A stretch of DNA of 55,660 nt from Nitrospirota bacterium (GTDB taxonomy: Bacteria; Nitrospirota; Thermodesulfovibrionia; Thermodesulfovibrionales; UBA6898), in contig JAKAIE010000008.1 of NCBI GenBank assembly GCA_021814475.1, positions 1 through 55,660 on the forward strand. The letters run 5' to 3'. How positions within the stretch are numbered: position 1 is the first letter of the stretch; each line of letters starts with the position of its first letter. The notes under the pieces were generated by a model. The model searched no databases, was not told where the DNA came from, and saw only the letters and a list, made by a program, of their open reading frames with translations. A program made the translations under genes and the position numbers. Shown piece after piece: positions 8,359 through 16,717 of this stretch.

Positions 8359-9231
8359 TCAGGCGATGTCCCGGTGAATGACTGTCAGCTCGATATGGGG
8401 CGCGCGGATCTTTTTTGCGATCCTCTCGACTATCGCGGGAGAGCGATGCCTGCCGCCGGTGCATCCGAACCCGATCGAAACATACGATCTGCCTTCCCTG
8501 ATATACAGCGGGATCAGGAAGCTGATCAGGTCTTCGATCTTCGCCATGAATTCCTTCGTCTCCGCATGTCTGAAGACGTAGTCGGCAACCTTCCTGTCCC
8601 TTCCGGTCAGGGGCCTCAGTTGCGGCACAAAGAAGGGGTTTGGTAGAAACCGGGCGTCCAAGACAAGGTCCACATTCTGCGGCGCCCCGTACTTGAAGCC
8701 GAACGACATCAGGGTGATCGTAATGTCCTTCGTCTGCTTCCGGGAGAGGTAAAAAGAGGATATCAGTCTCCTCAGCTGATGAGGAGAAAAAGAGGTGGTG
8801 TCGATGATCCTGTCGGCGTGCTGGCGGAGCACCGCGAGGCTCTTCTGTTCGGCGGCGATCGCCTCCGGCAGGTCGCCGCCGAGGGGATGGGGGCGGCGTG
8901 TCTCCTTGAATCTCCTGACAATGATGTCGGACTCCGCCTCGACAAAGATGATGTCGAGGGCGTAACGGCTTCGCAGACGTTCGATAATGCGTCCGATGCC
9001 CGGGAGAGAGTCCCTGTCACGGATGTCGATGCCGATAGCGATATCGCGGGCCATGCGGGCCCGGGCGGTCCGGGTGAGCAGTGCGCCTATGAGCGAGACC
9101 GGAAGGTTGTCGACGCAGAAAAAATTAAGATCTTCGACCGCGCGGAGTGCGACGGTCTTGCCCGAGCCCGACAGGCCGGTGATGATGACGACACGGGGAG
9201 GCCGTGAGGGCTCCCCGTCCGTCTTTCCCAT
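8359..9231 (-). CDS. rapZ: RNase adapter protein RapZ (YvcJ/YhbJ P-loop family)
   Basis: About 290 residues from ATG 9231, chosen over an in-frame GTG at 9252 because GGAAGG lies about 9 nt ahead of it. Walker A is ITGLSGSGKT near residue 16, and the family motifs DNLP, SFGFKYG, DARFLPNPF and SIGFGCTGGRHRSP are all present. In enterobacteria RapZ senses glucosamine-6-phosphate and directs RNase E to a small RNA; in other phyla the role is less clear, and the ATP/GTP-binding domain is what is conserved. The position behind hpf is the usual one. Confidence 0.93.
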   Translation of the reverse strand: MGKTDGEPSRPPRVVIITGLSGSGKTVALRAVEDLNFFCVDNLPVSLIGALLTRTARARMARDIAIGIDIRDRDSLPGIGRIIERLRSRYALDIIFVEAESDIIVRRFKETRRPHPLGGDLPEAIAAEQKSLAVLRQHADRIIDTTSFSPHQLRRLISSFYLSRKQTKDITITLMSFGFKYGAPQNVDLVLDARFLPNPFFVPQLRPLTGRDRKVADYVFRHAETKEFMAKIEDLISFLIPLYIREGRSYVSIGFGCTGGRHRSPAIVERIAKKIRAPHIELTVIHRDIA

Positions 9232-9273
9232 GGCACGACGCCTTCCGTTCACCGGCGGATCCGGGACATGGCA

Positions 9274-9810
9274 CTACTTGACCGGCTCGATCAGTCCGAA
9301 GTTGCCGTCCTGTCTCGCATAAATGACATTTATGTCGCCGCTGATGTCGTTGATGAAGACGTAGAAATCCTTGGCGAGAAGCTCCATCTGCATCGAGGCC
9401 TCATCCGGGCTCATCGGCTTGAGTTCAAACCTCTTGTTCTTGATGATCCGGCCCGTCTCCTTCTCCGTAGTCTTGCCCGGAGCCTCGGTCCCGGCAGCAG
9501 CGGCCTTTGCTCCGCCTTTGCGGTGCGATACCAGCTTGTCCTTGTACTTCTTTATCTGTCTGTCGAGTTTCTCCACGACCTCGTCGATGGCCGAGTAGAT
9601 CTCATCCGTGACGCTTTCGGCCTGTATCAGGACGCCGTTGACCTTGAGCAGGACGTCCGCCTTGTGGCGGTACTTCTTCTCGATGCTCAGCGTGACGATC
9701 GCCTCGCTTATCTCGCTGAGGTAACGGTCGAACTTGCTGACCTTCTCCTCCGCGTAGCTGCGTAATGCAGGGGTGATCTCCAGGTGCCTGCCGTTGACTA
9801 TGATATTCAT
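9274..9810 (-). CDS. hpf: Ribosome hibernation-promoting factor, long form
   Basis: 178 residues. The N-terminal part (residues 1-95, starting MNIIVNGRHLEITPALRSY) is the S30AE ribosome-binding domain. A charged Lys/Ala/Gly linker (100-125) leads to the C-terminal dimerisation domain (RFELKPMSPDEASMQMELL ... FYVFIND). That two-domain layout is the long HPF that makes 100S ribosome dimers in resting cells. It is in the rpoN operon, 41 bp after rpoN, its standard place. Confidence 0.94.
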   Translation of the reverse strand: MNIIVNGRHLEITPALRSYAEEKVSKFDRYLSEISEAIVTLSIEKKYRHKADVLLKVNGVLIQAESVTDEIYSAIDEVVEKLDRQIKKYKDKLVSHRKGGAKAAAAGTEAPGKTTEKETGRIIKNKRFELKPMSPDEASMQMELLAKDFYVFINDISGDINVIYARQDGNFGLIEPVK

Positions 9811-9851
9811 TTCATCCTCCTTGTATAGTGCGTGTAGTGTTTTTTTGCAGC

Positions 9852-11285
9852 CTATCTTTTCCTCTGACTCTGCGGCGGGATTTTCAGTTCTTCCCGGTAT
9901 TTGGCTATCGTCCTCCTGGCTATGGTGATATTGTGATTTTTGAAAATATCGACAATCCGCATGTCGCTCAGCGGCTTCGCGACGTTCTCCTCGGAGATGA
10001 TCTTCCGGACCATGTCCTTTACCGAGGTGGAGGAGATTTCTCCGAACTCACCCTGGATCGCGTTGCTGAAGAAAAACCTGAAGCTGTATATGCCCCGGGG
10101 GCATGAGAGATACTTGTTCGAAGTGACCCTGCTGATCGTGCTTTCATGCAGGCTCAGCTCCGAGGCGATATCCTTGAGGTTCAGCGGTTTCAGGAACTTC
10201 ACCCCCTGGTCGAAGAAGTCATTCTGATAGGTGAGGATACACTCGGTCACCCGGTAGATCGTCTTGTTCCTCTGGTCGAGACTCTTCATCAGCCAGACCG
10301 CAGAGCGCATCTTGTCTTCGAGAAACTGCCGGTCCTCTTTGGGGATCTCGCCCTTCTGCCCCAGGAGCTTCTGGTAATAGCTGTTGATGCGCAGCTTCGG
10401 CAGGCCTTCGTCGTTCAGGACTATCTGGTAGCCGCTCTCTGTCTTGACGATATAGACGTCGGGGATGATATAGTTGGCAGCCGAGGACGAAAAATTGCCC
10501 CCGGGCTTCGGGTCGAGGCCCTCGATCACCTTCAGGGCCGCCATGATATCTTCGACCGTTACGGCATATTCTTTGGCGAGCTGGCTGAACTTCCTCTTGC
10601 CGAGCATATCGAGGCTGTTCAGTACGAGCCTGTCTACCAGGTCCCCCTCGTGGCCGAGGACCCTCAGCTGCAGATGCAGACATTCCCTTATGTCGCGGGC
10701 GCCGATGCCGGGCGGATCAAAGCTCTGGATGAGCAGGACGGCCTTGCGCACCGTCTCTCCGTCTGCTCCGGAGGTTTCCGCGAGTTCCCCTTCCGAGACG
10801 GTAAGGTACCCGCTCTCGTCGATATTGCCTATGATAATCTCCGCGACGCCGCGCACCTCTTCAGGCTCCTTCGAAAGCCGGAGTTGCCAGATCAGGTGGT
10901 CGTAGAGGTCCGCGGCGGTGCTGAGGAAATATTCGAATGAGGGCTGCGTGACGTTGCCCGGATTGAAGTAGCCCAGGTCCCTGCCGTCATAGCTCCTCTC
11001 GTCGAAGTAATCGTCGATTGCAGGGGCCATGAGTCTTTCGAGCGGCATCTCAATATCATCGTTTTCGACCGGGGTTTCAATCGAATCCTTCTCTTCCTGG
11101 GTATACTCCTCCGCTGACGTGGCATCTATCGTCTCTTCCAAAAAGGGGTTTTCGACGAGTTCCTGCGTCAGGGCCTGCTGCAGTTCGAGCTGGGGCATCT
11201 GCAGGAGCTTGATCGCCATCTGAAGCTGCGGCGTCAGGACGAGCTTCTGCGAAAGCCTCAGTTCAAGGCGGCTTTCGAGGGCCAT
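9852..11285 (-). CDS. rpoN: RNA polymerase sigma-54 factor
   Basis: 477 residues. Region I is at the N-terminus (LRLSQKLVLTPQLQMAIKLL), followed by an acidic region II and a core-binding region. The helix-turn-helix is near LSLHESTISRVTSNKYL, and the diagnostic RpoN box near the end reads ARRTIAKYREELKIPPQSQ, one or two residues from the consensus ARRTVAKYRE. Sigma-54 needs AAA+ activators; none is encoded in this window. The start ATG overlaps the lptB end by one base, so expression is tied to LPS export genes. Confidence 0.96.
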   Translation of the reverse strand: MALESRLELRLSQKLVLTPQLQMAIKLLQMPQLELQQALTQELVENPFLEETIDATSAEEYTQEEKDSIETPVENDDIEMPLERLMAPAIDDYFDERSYDGRDLGYFNPGNVTQPSFEYFLSTAADLYDHLIWQLRLSKEPEEVRGVAEIIIGNIDESGYLTVSEGELAETSGADGETVRKAVLLIQSFDPPGIGARDIRECLHLQLRVLGHEGDLVDRLVLNSLDMLGKRKFSQLAKEYAVTVEDIMAALKVIEGLDPKPGGNFSSSAANYIIPDVYIVKTESGYQIVLNDEGLPKLRINSYYQKLLGQKGEIPKEDRQFLEDKMRSAVWLMKSLDQRNKTIYRVTECILTYQNDFFDQGVKFLKPLNLKDIASELSLHESTISRVTSNKYLSCPRGIYSFRFFFSNAIQGEFGEISSTSVKDMVRKIISEENVAKPLSDMRIVDIFKNHNITIARRTIAKYREELKIPPQSQRKR

Positions 11286-12010
11286 CAGAGTCTGAACTCC
11301 TCTCCCAGGTAGATCTCCTTCACCTTCGGCGTGGCGATCAGTTTGTCCGGGGTGCCTTCCTCGAGGATTTCCCCGTTGTTGATGATATAGGCGCGGTCGG
11401 TGATCGAAAGGGTATCCCTGACGTTGTGGTCGGTTATGATGATGCCGAGCCCCTTCGATTTCAGATAGGTCAGCATCTTCTTCAGGTCGATGATCGCGAT
11501 CGGGTCGATCCCTGCAAAGGGCTCGTCGAAGAGGATGAATGTCGGCTTTATGGCGAGGGCCCGCGCGATCTCCGTGCGTCTCCTCTCGCCGCCAGACAGA
11601 CGGAAACTGTCGCGCTTCGAAAACTCGACGAGATTGAACTCCCGGAGGAGCCGGTCAACCTCGGAGTCGATCTCGCTTCGGGACAGACCCTTTATCTCGA
11701 GGACTGCCTTCAGATTGTCCTCGACAGAGAGCTTTCTGAAGATGGAGGACTCCTGGGGAAGATAGCTTATGCCGAGGGTGGCCCTTTTGTACATCGGGAG
11801 CATGCTGATATCCTGTTTGTTCAGGCAGATGCTCCCCCGGTCGGGTTTGACCAGACCGAGTATGCTGTAAAACGTGGACGTCTTGCCGGCCCCGTTCGGC
11901 CCGAGCAGCCCCACAATCTCTCCCTTTGTCACATAGAGGTCAATATTCTTTATGACGACCTTCTTGCCGTAGCTTTTGTACAGCCCCTTGACCTCAAGGA
12001 GGTCCATCAT
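11285..12010 (-). CDS. lptB: LPS export ABC transporter ATP-binding protein LptB
   Basis: 241 residues. Walker A GPNGAGKTS, the LptB-typical SYLPQESSIFRKLSVEDNL Q-loop region, signature RLSGGERRRTEIARAL, Walker B FILFDEPFAGIDPIA and the switch His in ITDHNVRDTL. It powers extraction of lipopolysaccharide from the inner membrane with LptF and LptG (not in this window). The start overlaps the lptA stop (ATGA). Confidence 0.95.
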   Translation of the reverse strand: MMDLLEVKGLYKSYGKKVVIKNIDLYVTKGEIVGLLGPNGAGKTSTFYSILGLVKPDRGSICLNKQDISMLPMYKRATLGISYLPQESSIFRKLSVEDNLKAVLEIKGLSRSEIDSEVDRLLREFNLVEFSKRDSFRLSGGERRRTEIARALAIKPTFILFDEPFAGIDPIAIIDLKKMLTYLKSKGLGIIITDHNVRDTLSITDRAYIINNGEILEEGTPDKLIATPKVKEIYLGEEFRL

Positions 12011-12486
12011 TTGTCTTTCCTGTTTTTCAGGAAGACCTTGCTGTGTTCTATCTGGGAACGGTCCTCCTTTATGAAGTAGGTCATCTTTGTCCCGGTCACC
12101 ACATTGTCCCCATCGATCGCCTTGGGGTCCCCCGTGAAGACCACCTTTTCCTCGTCCGCGTAATAGGTCGCATTGTTTGCGGTGATCGCGCGGTTTTCCC
12201 TGAAAAGCCTGACGTTTCCAGAGGCCTCGATCTTCGTCACCTCGCCGCCGTTCTCCCGGTAAAAGATCAGCATCCTGTCGGCGTGCATCGACATGTCCGG
12301 TGTTTTCGCAATCACGTTTTTTTCAAAAAGGGCGGTGTGGGCCTTATTGTCCGCCATCAGCGTTTCGGAGGTGACCGTAATGGGCCCCTTGACCTTCGGT
12401 TTTTCGGGCTCGGCAAAGAGGACGCCTGCCAGTGTCAGTACCAGACAGAGACTAATTATTGTACGTGTTATATGTGGCAGTAACAT
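12007..12486 (-). CDS. lptA: LPS transport periplasmic protein LptA
   Basis: 159 residues with a signal peptide (IISLCLVLTLAGVLFA) followed by an OstA-like beta-jellyroll: ITVTSETLMADNKAHTALFE, MSMHADRMLIFY, EASGNVRLF, ANNATYYADEEKVVFTGDP. These short strand repeats build the periplasmic bridge that carries LPS to the outer membrane. The first ATG overlaps lptC by 35 bp, a rather long overlap, but no later start keeps the signal peptide. Confidence 0.9.
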   Translation of the reverse strand: MLLPHITRTIISLCLVLTLAGVLFAEPEKPKVKGPITVTSETLMADNKAHTALFEKNVIAKTPDMSMHADRMLIFYRENGGEVTKIEASGNVRLFRENRAITANNATYYADEEKVVFTGDPKAIDGDNVVTGTKMTYFIKEDRSQIEHSKVFLKNRKDK

Positions 12487-12973
12487 TTTTCAGTATCCTT
12501 ATCTTTTGTTCATTGTTGTCGGCCAGCAGTCCGGTGCCGGTCAGGACGAACTTCTTCCCTTCCATCCTGACGTCCTTGTCCGTCTTCAGCGCCCCGGTGG
12601 CATTATCGAACTCCACATCCCGGGCGGTGATCGTGTAGTCCTTGTCCCTGGCGGTGACCGGTCCCGTAATGGTCAGTTTTTTTTCTTTCATATCGTAAAG
12701 GCCCTTGTCGGCGGTAATAGTAGCACCTTTTTCCCTGACCTTCACTTCGATGTCGGAGAGATTGGCCCTGTCGCCGTTCCCGGTAATATCAGCCCGCCTG
12801 GCAGTTACCACCCAGATTTCTTTGCCGTCTTTCTTCTGGATTATCCTGACACCCTCCAGAAAGGACTCACCATTGCCGGAGGCGGAGGGGAGAACCTCTT
12901 TTTCATCTCTAACTATAAGAAAAAACAGGAAAATAAGCGCCAGGGCAACGGCAGGAAATAGAGCTTTATTCAT
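12452..12973 (-). CDS. lptC: LPS export system protein LptC
   Basis: 173 residues. One N-terminal membrane anchor (LFPAVALALIFLFFLIV) precedes a periplasmic LptC/YrbK jellyroll (IWVVTARRADITGNGDRANLSDI and following beta strands). It hands LPS from LptB2FG to LptA. Sequence conservation is low in this family; the call rests on the anchor, the repeated beta pattern and the lptC-lptA-lptB order. Confidence 0.88.
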   Translation of the reverse strand: MNKALFPAVALALIFLFFLIVRDEKEVLPSASGNGESFLEGVRIIQKKDGKEIWVVTARRADITGNGDRANLSDIEVKVREKGATITADKGLYDMKEKKLTITGPVTARDKDYTITARDVEFDNATGALKTDKDVRMEGKKFVLTGTGLLADNNEQKIRILKNVTATYNTYNN

Positions 12974-13028
12974 ATATCAGAATTGTATCACAGACCGGGC
13001 ATTAAGTAAAGGCAATTACTATGCCAGT

Positions 13029-13856
13029 TTATCGGCCGACGCTGGCCAGCAGGGCATTTTTCATGATTTCTACCGGTGCGGCCTTCGACGTCCAGATCTC
13101 GAAAGCGAGCACACCCTGGTACAGGAGCATGCCAAGGCCGTTGAGGGTGCTGCATCCGGCCGCAGCCGCAGCCGCGAGAATGGGTGTCTCCCTGTAGATG
13201 AGATCGCAGACCACCTGTCTCCCGGACAGTCCGGAGGGGTCGAACGGCATCGGATCCCCGGGCCGGAGACCGAGTGAAGTGGCATTGACGATGATATCGT
13301 ATGCGCCTGCCTCCTCGGGTGTTCCGGCCGCGCGTACATTGGTCCTGATCCCCGAGAGGTCAGAGACAAGGCGCTCCAGCCTGTCCCTCCCACGGTTGTA
13401 TATGGCGAGTTCGGCGGCCTTTTCGCTCAGGTAGTAGCTGACCGCCCGTGATGCGCCGCCCGCGCCGATCACGAGCACCTTCCTGCCCGACGGATCAATG
13501 CCCCTTTCGGAGAGGGAGCGCATGAAGCCCCTGCCGTCAGTATTGTCGCCGTGAAGCATGCCGTCCCTGTTGACAACCGTGTTGACCGCCCCGATAAAGG
13601 CCGCCTCGTCGCTGATACCATCGAGGAAGGGAATGACGGCCTCTTTATGGGGCACCGTCACATTTACCCCTGCCACGTTGAGCGCACGCAGTCCTTCGAC
13701 CGCCCTTCCCAGCGAGTCCGGGCGGACCAGGAAGGGCAGGTAACAGTAATCCAGATCCAGATATGCAAAAGCGGCATTCTGCATGGCCGGAGAGAGCGTC
13801 TGCTCCACCGGGTACCCCAGGATGCCTGTCACCTTTGTTCTTCCGCTTATATTCAT
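13029..13856 (-). CDS. aroE: Shikimate dehydrogenase (NADP+)
   Basis: 275 residues from the ATG at 13856, which gives the family N-terminus (TKVTGILGYPVEQTLSPAMQN); in-frame ATGs at 13898 and 13916 would add an unmatched tail. Seen: shikimate-binding SPAMQNAAF, catalytic Lys in VTVPHKEAV, NTVVNRDG-x-L-x-GDNTDGRG, the dinucleotide fold VLVIGAGGASRAV, NATSLGLRPGD and D-x-IYRETPIL. It reduces 3-dehydroshikimate in aromatic amino acid synthesis. It is 55 bp upstream of lptC and probably heads the same transcript. Confidence 0.94.
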   Translation of the reverse strand: MNISGRTKVTGILGYPVEQTLSPAMQNAAFAYLDLDYCYLPFLVRPDSLGRAVEGLRALNVAGVNVTVPHKEAVIPFLDGISDEAAFIGAVNTVVNRDGMLHGDNTDGRGFMRSLSERGIDPSGRKVLVIGAGGASRAVSYYLSEKAAELAIYNRGRDRLERLVSDLSGIRTNVRAAGTPEEAGAYDIIVNATSLGLRPGDPMPFDPSGLSGRQVVCDLIYRETPILAAAAAAGCSTLNGLGMLLYQGVLAFEIWTSKAAPVEIMKNALLASVGR

Positions 13857-14018
13857 AATTTTCCCGGGTATCGTAACATTTTTGACCCTGATTGTCATGA
13901 CGCCCCGCGACAGCAAATTGTTGCGTCGGGTCAGTTCGCGGTGGGGGGCCGAAGGATGTCACCCCTTCACATTTTCTTCAAGAAGATGCATTATCATGGG
14001 TGAAAGTGGAGAACGGTC

Positions 14019-14339
14019 ATGGTACATATGAGTAGGATTTTGGCAGTTGCCTGTGTCCTGGTAGTCGCGACAGTGGGAGTCGCCTACGCCTTTCCCGGAT
14101 ACGTGACGCCCTATGGGGATTACTGCCGTGACTGCACCTCCTACGGCTCATGCAGGGAGGCGATACCGAGGCACGAGGCGATTAAGGCGATCGACAAGTA
14201 TTACCGGGCCAAGGGATACAGGATCGGGACTTTTATCATCCGCGGAAGATTCATCGAGGCTGATGTATATAAAGACGACAAGCTGGTGGACAGGGTGGTT
14301 TTTGACAGGAAGACGGGCAGGCTCAGGTCTGCCTACTAA
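14019..14339 (+). CDS. Small secreted protein of unknown function
   Basis: 106 residues. Residues 4-25 are a signal peptide (ILAVACVLVVATVGVAYA). The mature part has three Cys (YCRDCTSYGSC) and a compact alpha/beta C-terminal half ending IEADVYKDDKLVDRVVFDRKTG, which reads like a PepSY-type strand pair, but I cannot assign it. It lies 25 bp before the Spy-like gene and is likely co-transcribed, which suggests a shared periplasmic stress or metal role (inference). Confidence 0.7.
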   Translation: MVHMSRILAVACVLVVATVGVAYAFPGYVTPYGDYCRDCTSYGSCREAIPRHEAIKAIDKYYRAKGYRIGTFIIRGRFIEADVYKDDKLVDRVVFDRKTGRLRSAY

Positions 14340-14364
14340 ATCGGTTCAAGGAGAGAAGAAAAAG

Positions 14365-14982
14365 ATGAAAAAGTTGTTGATGGCGATGTTTGCGGTGGTG
14401 CTGGTGATGGGGTTGGCCGCTACCTCCGGCGCGATGACGAAAAAGGGCATGCGCGGAATGGGCATGGGCCAGGGTATGGGCATGGGCATGGGCATGGGCA
14501 TGGGGAACTGCGGGTGCGGTGAGAAGATGATGATGGACAGGCTTGCCTCTCTCGGGCTCGACGCAAAACAGAAGGAGTCTGTCAAGGCGATCCATCTGAA
14601 GACGAAGAAAGAGATGATCAGGAAGAAGGCGGATGCAGATATCGCCCGGCTTGATCTCAGGGAAATCCTCGGCAAGGACACAGTCGACATGGCCGCTGCA
14701 GAGGCGACGGTGAAGCAGATTGAGGCGCTCAGGGCTGACATGCAGATGATGCATATCAGGGCGCGCGAGGAGATCAAGGCCGTGCTGACTCCGGCGCAGA
14801 GGACGAAATTCGCGGAGATGCGCGACATGGACGGCATGGGCGGCTGTATGTGCGGAGATATGGGCGGAAAGAGCGGCATGGGCATGAAGAAGAAATGCCG
14901 CTCGTGCAGCATGAAAGGAAAGGGCATGAGGGGCATGGACGAGGACATGAAGCCGGGCCCTGGCATGCAGCATAAAAACTAA
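14365..14982 (+). CDS. Met/Gly-rich periplasmic Spy/CpxP/ZraP-like protein
   Basis: 205 residues starting at ATG 14365 behind AAGGAGAG. A signal peptide (1-23) is followed by a tract of alternating Met and Gly (GMGMGQGMGMGMGMGMG), a CGCGE motif, a helical core (LGLDAKQKESVKAIHLKTKK ... VLTPAQRTKFAEM) with the LTPAQR-type hallmark of Spy/CpxP/ZraP proteins, and a second Met/Cys/Gly-rich tail (GGCMCGDMGG, CRSCSMKG). The core suggests a periplasmic chaperone or metal-stress sensor; the thioether and thiol ligands at both ends suggest Cu(I) or similar soft-metal binding. A terminator follows at 15008. Confidence 0.8.
   Translation: MKKLLMAMFAVVLVMGLAATSGAMTKKGMRGMGMGQGMGMGMGMGMGNCGCGEKMMMDRLASLGLDAKQKESVKAIHLKTKKEMIRKKADADIARLDLREILGKDTVDMAAAEATVKQIEALRADMQMMHIRAREEIKAVLTPAQRTKFAEMRDMDGMGGCMCGDMGGKSGMGMKKKCRSCSMKGKGMRGMDEDMKPGPGMQHKN
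14459..14505 (+). repeat. Tandem ATGGGC hexanucleotide repeat inside the Spy-like gene
   Basis: Near-perfect in-frame ATGGGC units encode Met-Gly pairs, with one CAG interruption. In-frame hexamer repeats can expand or contract by slippage without breaking the frame, so the number of metal-binding Met residues could vary between strains. Confidence 0.8.
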
Positions 14983-15007
14983 GCTGTCCTGTTTTTGAAA
15001 AGAGCAG

Positions 15008-15044
15008 AAGGGCTGGACGTTCTGTCCGGCCCTTCCTCGATTTT
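15008..15044 (+). terminator. Rho-independent terminator after the Spy-like gene
   Basis: An 11-bp stem (15008-15018 with 15024-15034, a single G-U pair) closes a 5-base loop and is followed within a few bases by TTTT (15041-15044). It starts 25 bases after the stop codon. Confidence 0.8.
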
Positions 15045-15079
15045 CCCCCGGGCGATCCGCCGACCCCAATCCCGCATCC

Positions 15080-15109
15080 AAGACAACAGCCGCAGCGAAC
15101 CGTTATAAT
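15080..15109 (+). promoter_or_regulatory. Sigma-70-type promoter for the FKBP/rlmN pair
   Basis: Perfect -10 TATAAT at 15104-15109, with AAGACA (15080-15085) 18 bp upstream as a partial -35. It lies between the terminator and the ribosome-binding site (AAGGAG) of the isomerase gene. Confidence 0.55.
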
Positions 15110-15139
15110 AAGCGAAACATTTTAGCAAGGAGATCTCAC

Positions 15140-15565
15140 ATGTCCACAGTGAAGCAAGGCGATACCATAAGAATCCATTATGTGGGAAAGTTTGAAGACG
15201 GTTCGGTTTTCGATTCATCCGAAGGCGGCGCGTCCCTCGAAATGAAACTCGGCAACGGCGATTTTATCCCCGGCCTCGAAGAGGGGGTCATAGGGATGAG
15301 CACCGGCGAGAAGAAGGTCATATCCCTGCCGGCTGAAAAGGCGTACGGCCTCCATTTCGCCGAAAGGGTGTTCGAGTATGACCTTTCACGGCTTGAAGGC
15401 ATGTGTCCCCAGGTCGGCCAGCAGATGCAGATGTACCGGGCAGACGGCCAGCCGATCGTCGTGACCGTGACAGGGCTGACGGAATCCAGAGTCACCCTCG
15501 ATGCAAACCACCCGCTCGCCGGCAAAGACCTCATCTTCGAGGTTCTGCTCGAAGAGATCCTCTGA
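15140..15565 (+). CDS. FKBP-type peptidyl-prolyl isomerase, SlyD-like
   Basis: 141 residues in the SlyD/FkpB layout: an FKBP half (IRIHYVGKFEDGSVFDSS at 10-27, then DFIPGLEEGVIGMSTGEKK), an insert-in-flap chaperone domain (residues 65-125, with AYGLHFAERVFEYDLSRL) and a closing strand (NHPLAGKDLIFEVLLEEI). The NHPLAGK-L-x-F element is diagnostic of SlyD-type enzymes. It lacks the His/Cys-rich nickel tail of E. coli SlyD, so a hydrogenase-nickel role is not indicated. It is 31 bp before rlmN. Confidence 0.92.
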   Translation: MSTVKQGDTIRIHYVGKFEDGSVFDSSEGGASLEMKLGNGDFIPGLEEGVIGMSTGEKKVISLPAEKAYGLHFAERVFEYDLSRLEGMCPQVGQQMQMYRADGQPIVVTVTGLTESRVTLDANHPLAGKDLIFEVLLEEIL

Positions 15566-15596
15566 GCAGCCACACTCCTTCGGGGGGCTTGTACTG

Positions 15597-16634
15597 ATGA
15601 GCGGCAGGGTCAATCTCAAGGCTCTCTCCAGGGAGGATCTCTTCCGTTTCATCCTTGAAAGGGGGCTTCCGCGCTTTCGGGCCGAGCAGCTCCTGCACTG
15701 GGTCTATGAGCGGTACGTCGCCGATATCTCCGGGGTCACCGAATTTTCCAAAAAACTCAGGGACGACCTTGGCGCCGTGGCATACCTCAGCTGCCCGGAG
15801 GTCGCGCAGAGGCTGACGTCCAGGGACGGCACCGAAAAATTCCTCTTCCGGCTCGAAGACGGCGAGACGATCGAGAGCGTCCTGATCCCTGACGACAAAC
15901 GTCTGACTCTCTGCATCTCTTCCCAGGCAGGGTGTGCGATGGGCTGCGAATTCTGCCTCACCGGCAGCCACGGCCTGAAGAGGAACCTGCAGGCGTACGA
16001 GATTGTCGACCAGGTGCTGTCGGTTAACAGGATGATAAGGATGACCGAAAAAGGGCGCGGGGTGACGAACATCGTGCTGATGGGGATGGGTGAGCCTCTT
16101 GCGAACCTCGATGCGGTTGCGGAGGCACTCCGGAGGATCACCGGACTCCTCGGCATCTCGAAGAGGCGGATAACCCTTTCGACGTCCGGCCTTGCGCCGA
16201 AGCTGGCCGAACTGGCCTCAAAGGCGCCGGACGTCAACCTGGCCGTCTCCCTGAACGCCTCGACCGACGAGGTCAGGTCCAGGATAATGCCGGTCAACAG
16301 GAAGTATCCCCTGAGGACCCTCCTCGATGCCTGCAGGAAATTCCCGTTAGGCCCGATGAGGAGGATCACCTTCGAGTATGTCCTGATCGGCGGCCTCAAC
16401 GATTCAGAATCGGACGCGAGGCGGCTCGTCGGTCTTGTAAAGGGCATACGCTGCAAGATCAATCTTATTCCCTTCAACCCCCATCCCGGCTCGGCCTTTA
16501 CGCGTCCGTCCGAAGAGAGGGTCCTCGCGTTCCAGAAGGTCCTTGTTAAGCACGACCTTGCCGCCCTGATCCGTGAGAGCAAGGGGCAGGACATCCTCGC
16601 CGCCTGCGGCCAGCTCAGGGCTGCGCAGCCATAG
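15597..16634 (+). CDS. rlmN: Dual-specificity 23S rRNA/tRNA adenine-C2 methyltransferase RlmN
   Basis: 345 residues from ATG 15597 (the frame is open further upstream, but that part overlaps the isomerase gene and has no family similarity). The radical-SAM cluster motif CAMGCEFC, the GMGEPLANLDAV stretch, a conserved Cys near DILAACGQL that forms the methyl-transfer thioether intermediate, and the N-terminal helical domain are all present. It methylates A2503 of 23S rRNA and A37 of some tRNAs. Second gene of a probable two-gene operon. Confidence 0.96.
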   Translation: MSGRVNLKALSREDLFRFILERGLPRFRAEQLLHWVYERYVADISGVTEFSKKLRDDLGAVAYLSCPEVAQRLTSRDGTEKFLFRLEDGETIESVLIPDDKRLTLCISSQAGCAMGCEFCLTGSHGLKRNLQAYEIVDQVLSVNRMIRMTEKGRGVTNIVLMGMGEPLANLDAVAEALRRITGLLGISKRRITLSTSGLAPKLAELASKAPDVNLAVSLNASTDEVRSRIMPVNRKYPLRTLLDACRKFPLGPMRRITFEYVLIGGLNDSESDARRLVGLVKGIRCKINLIPFNPHPGSAFTRPSEERVLAFQKVLVKHDLAALIRESKGQDILAACGQLRAAQP

Positions 16635-16717
16635 ACGAAGATGCTTCCGTATAGACGGCTCTCAGGTCAGGTTTCCGGAAGACAGCCCCGTGCTGACAGA
16701 GAAAGGAGGTGGAGAGC

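Noticed and set aside
9266-9282. TGGCAC followed by TTG, resembling half of a sigma-54 promoter
   Set aside because: The GC element lacks the correct TTGCA spacing and it lies at the hpf/rapZ junction on the strand opposite to the genes.
14459-14505. Short direct repeats as a CRISPR-like array
   Set aside because: They are contiguous in-frame hexamers without spacers, inside a coding gene.
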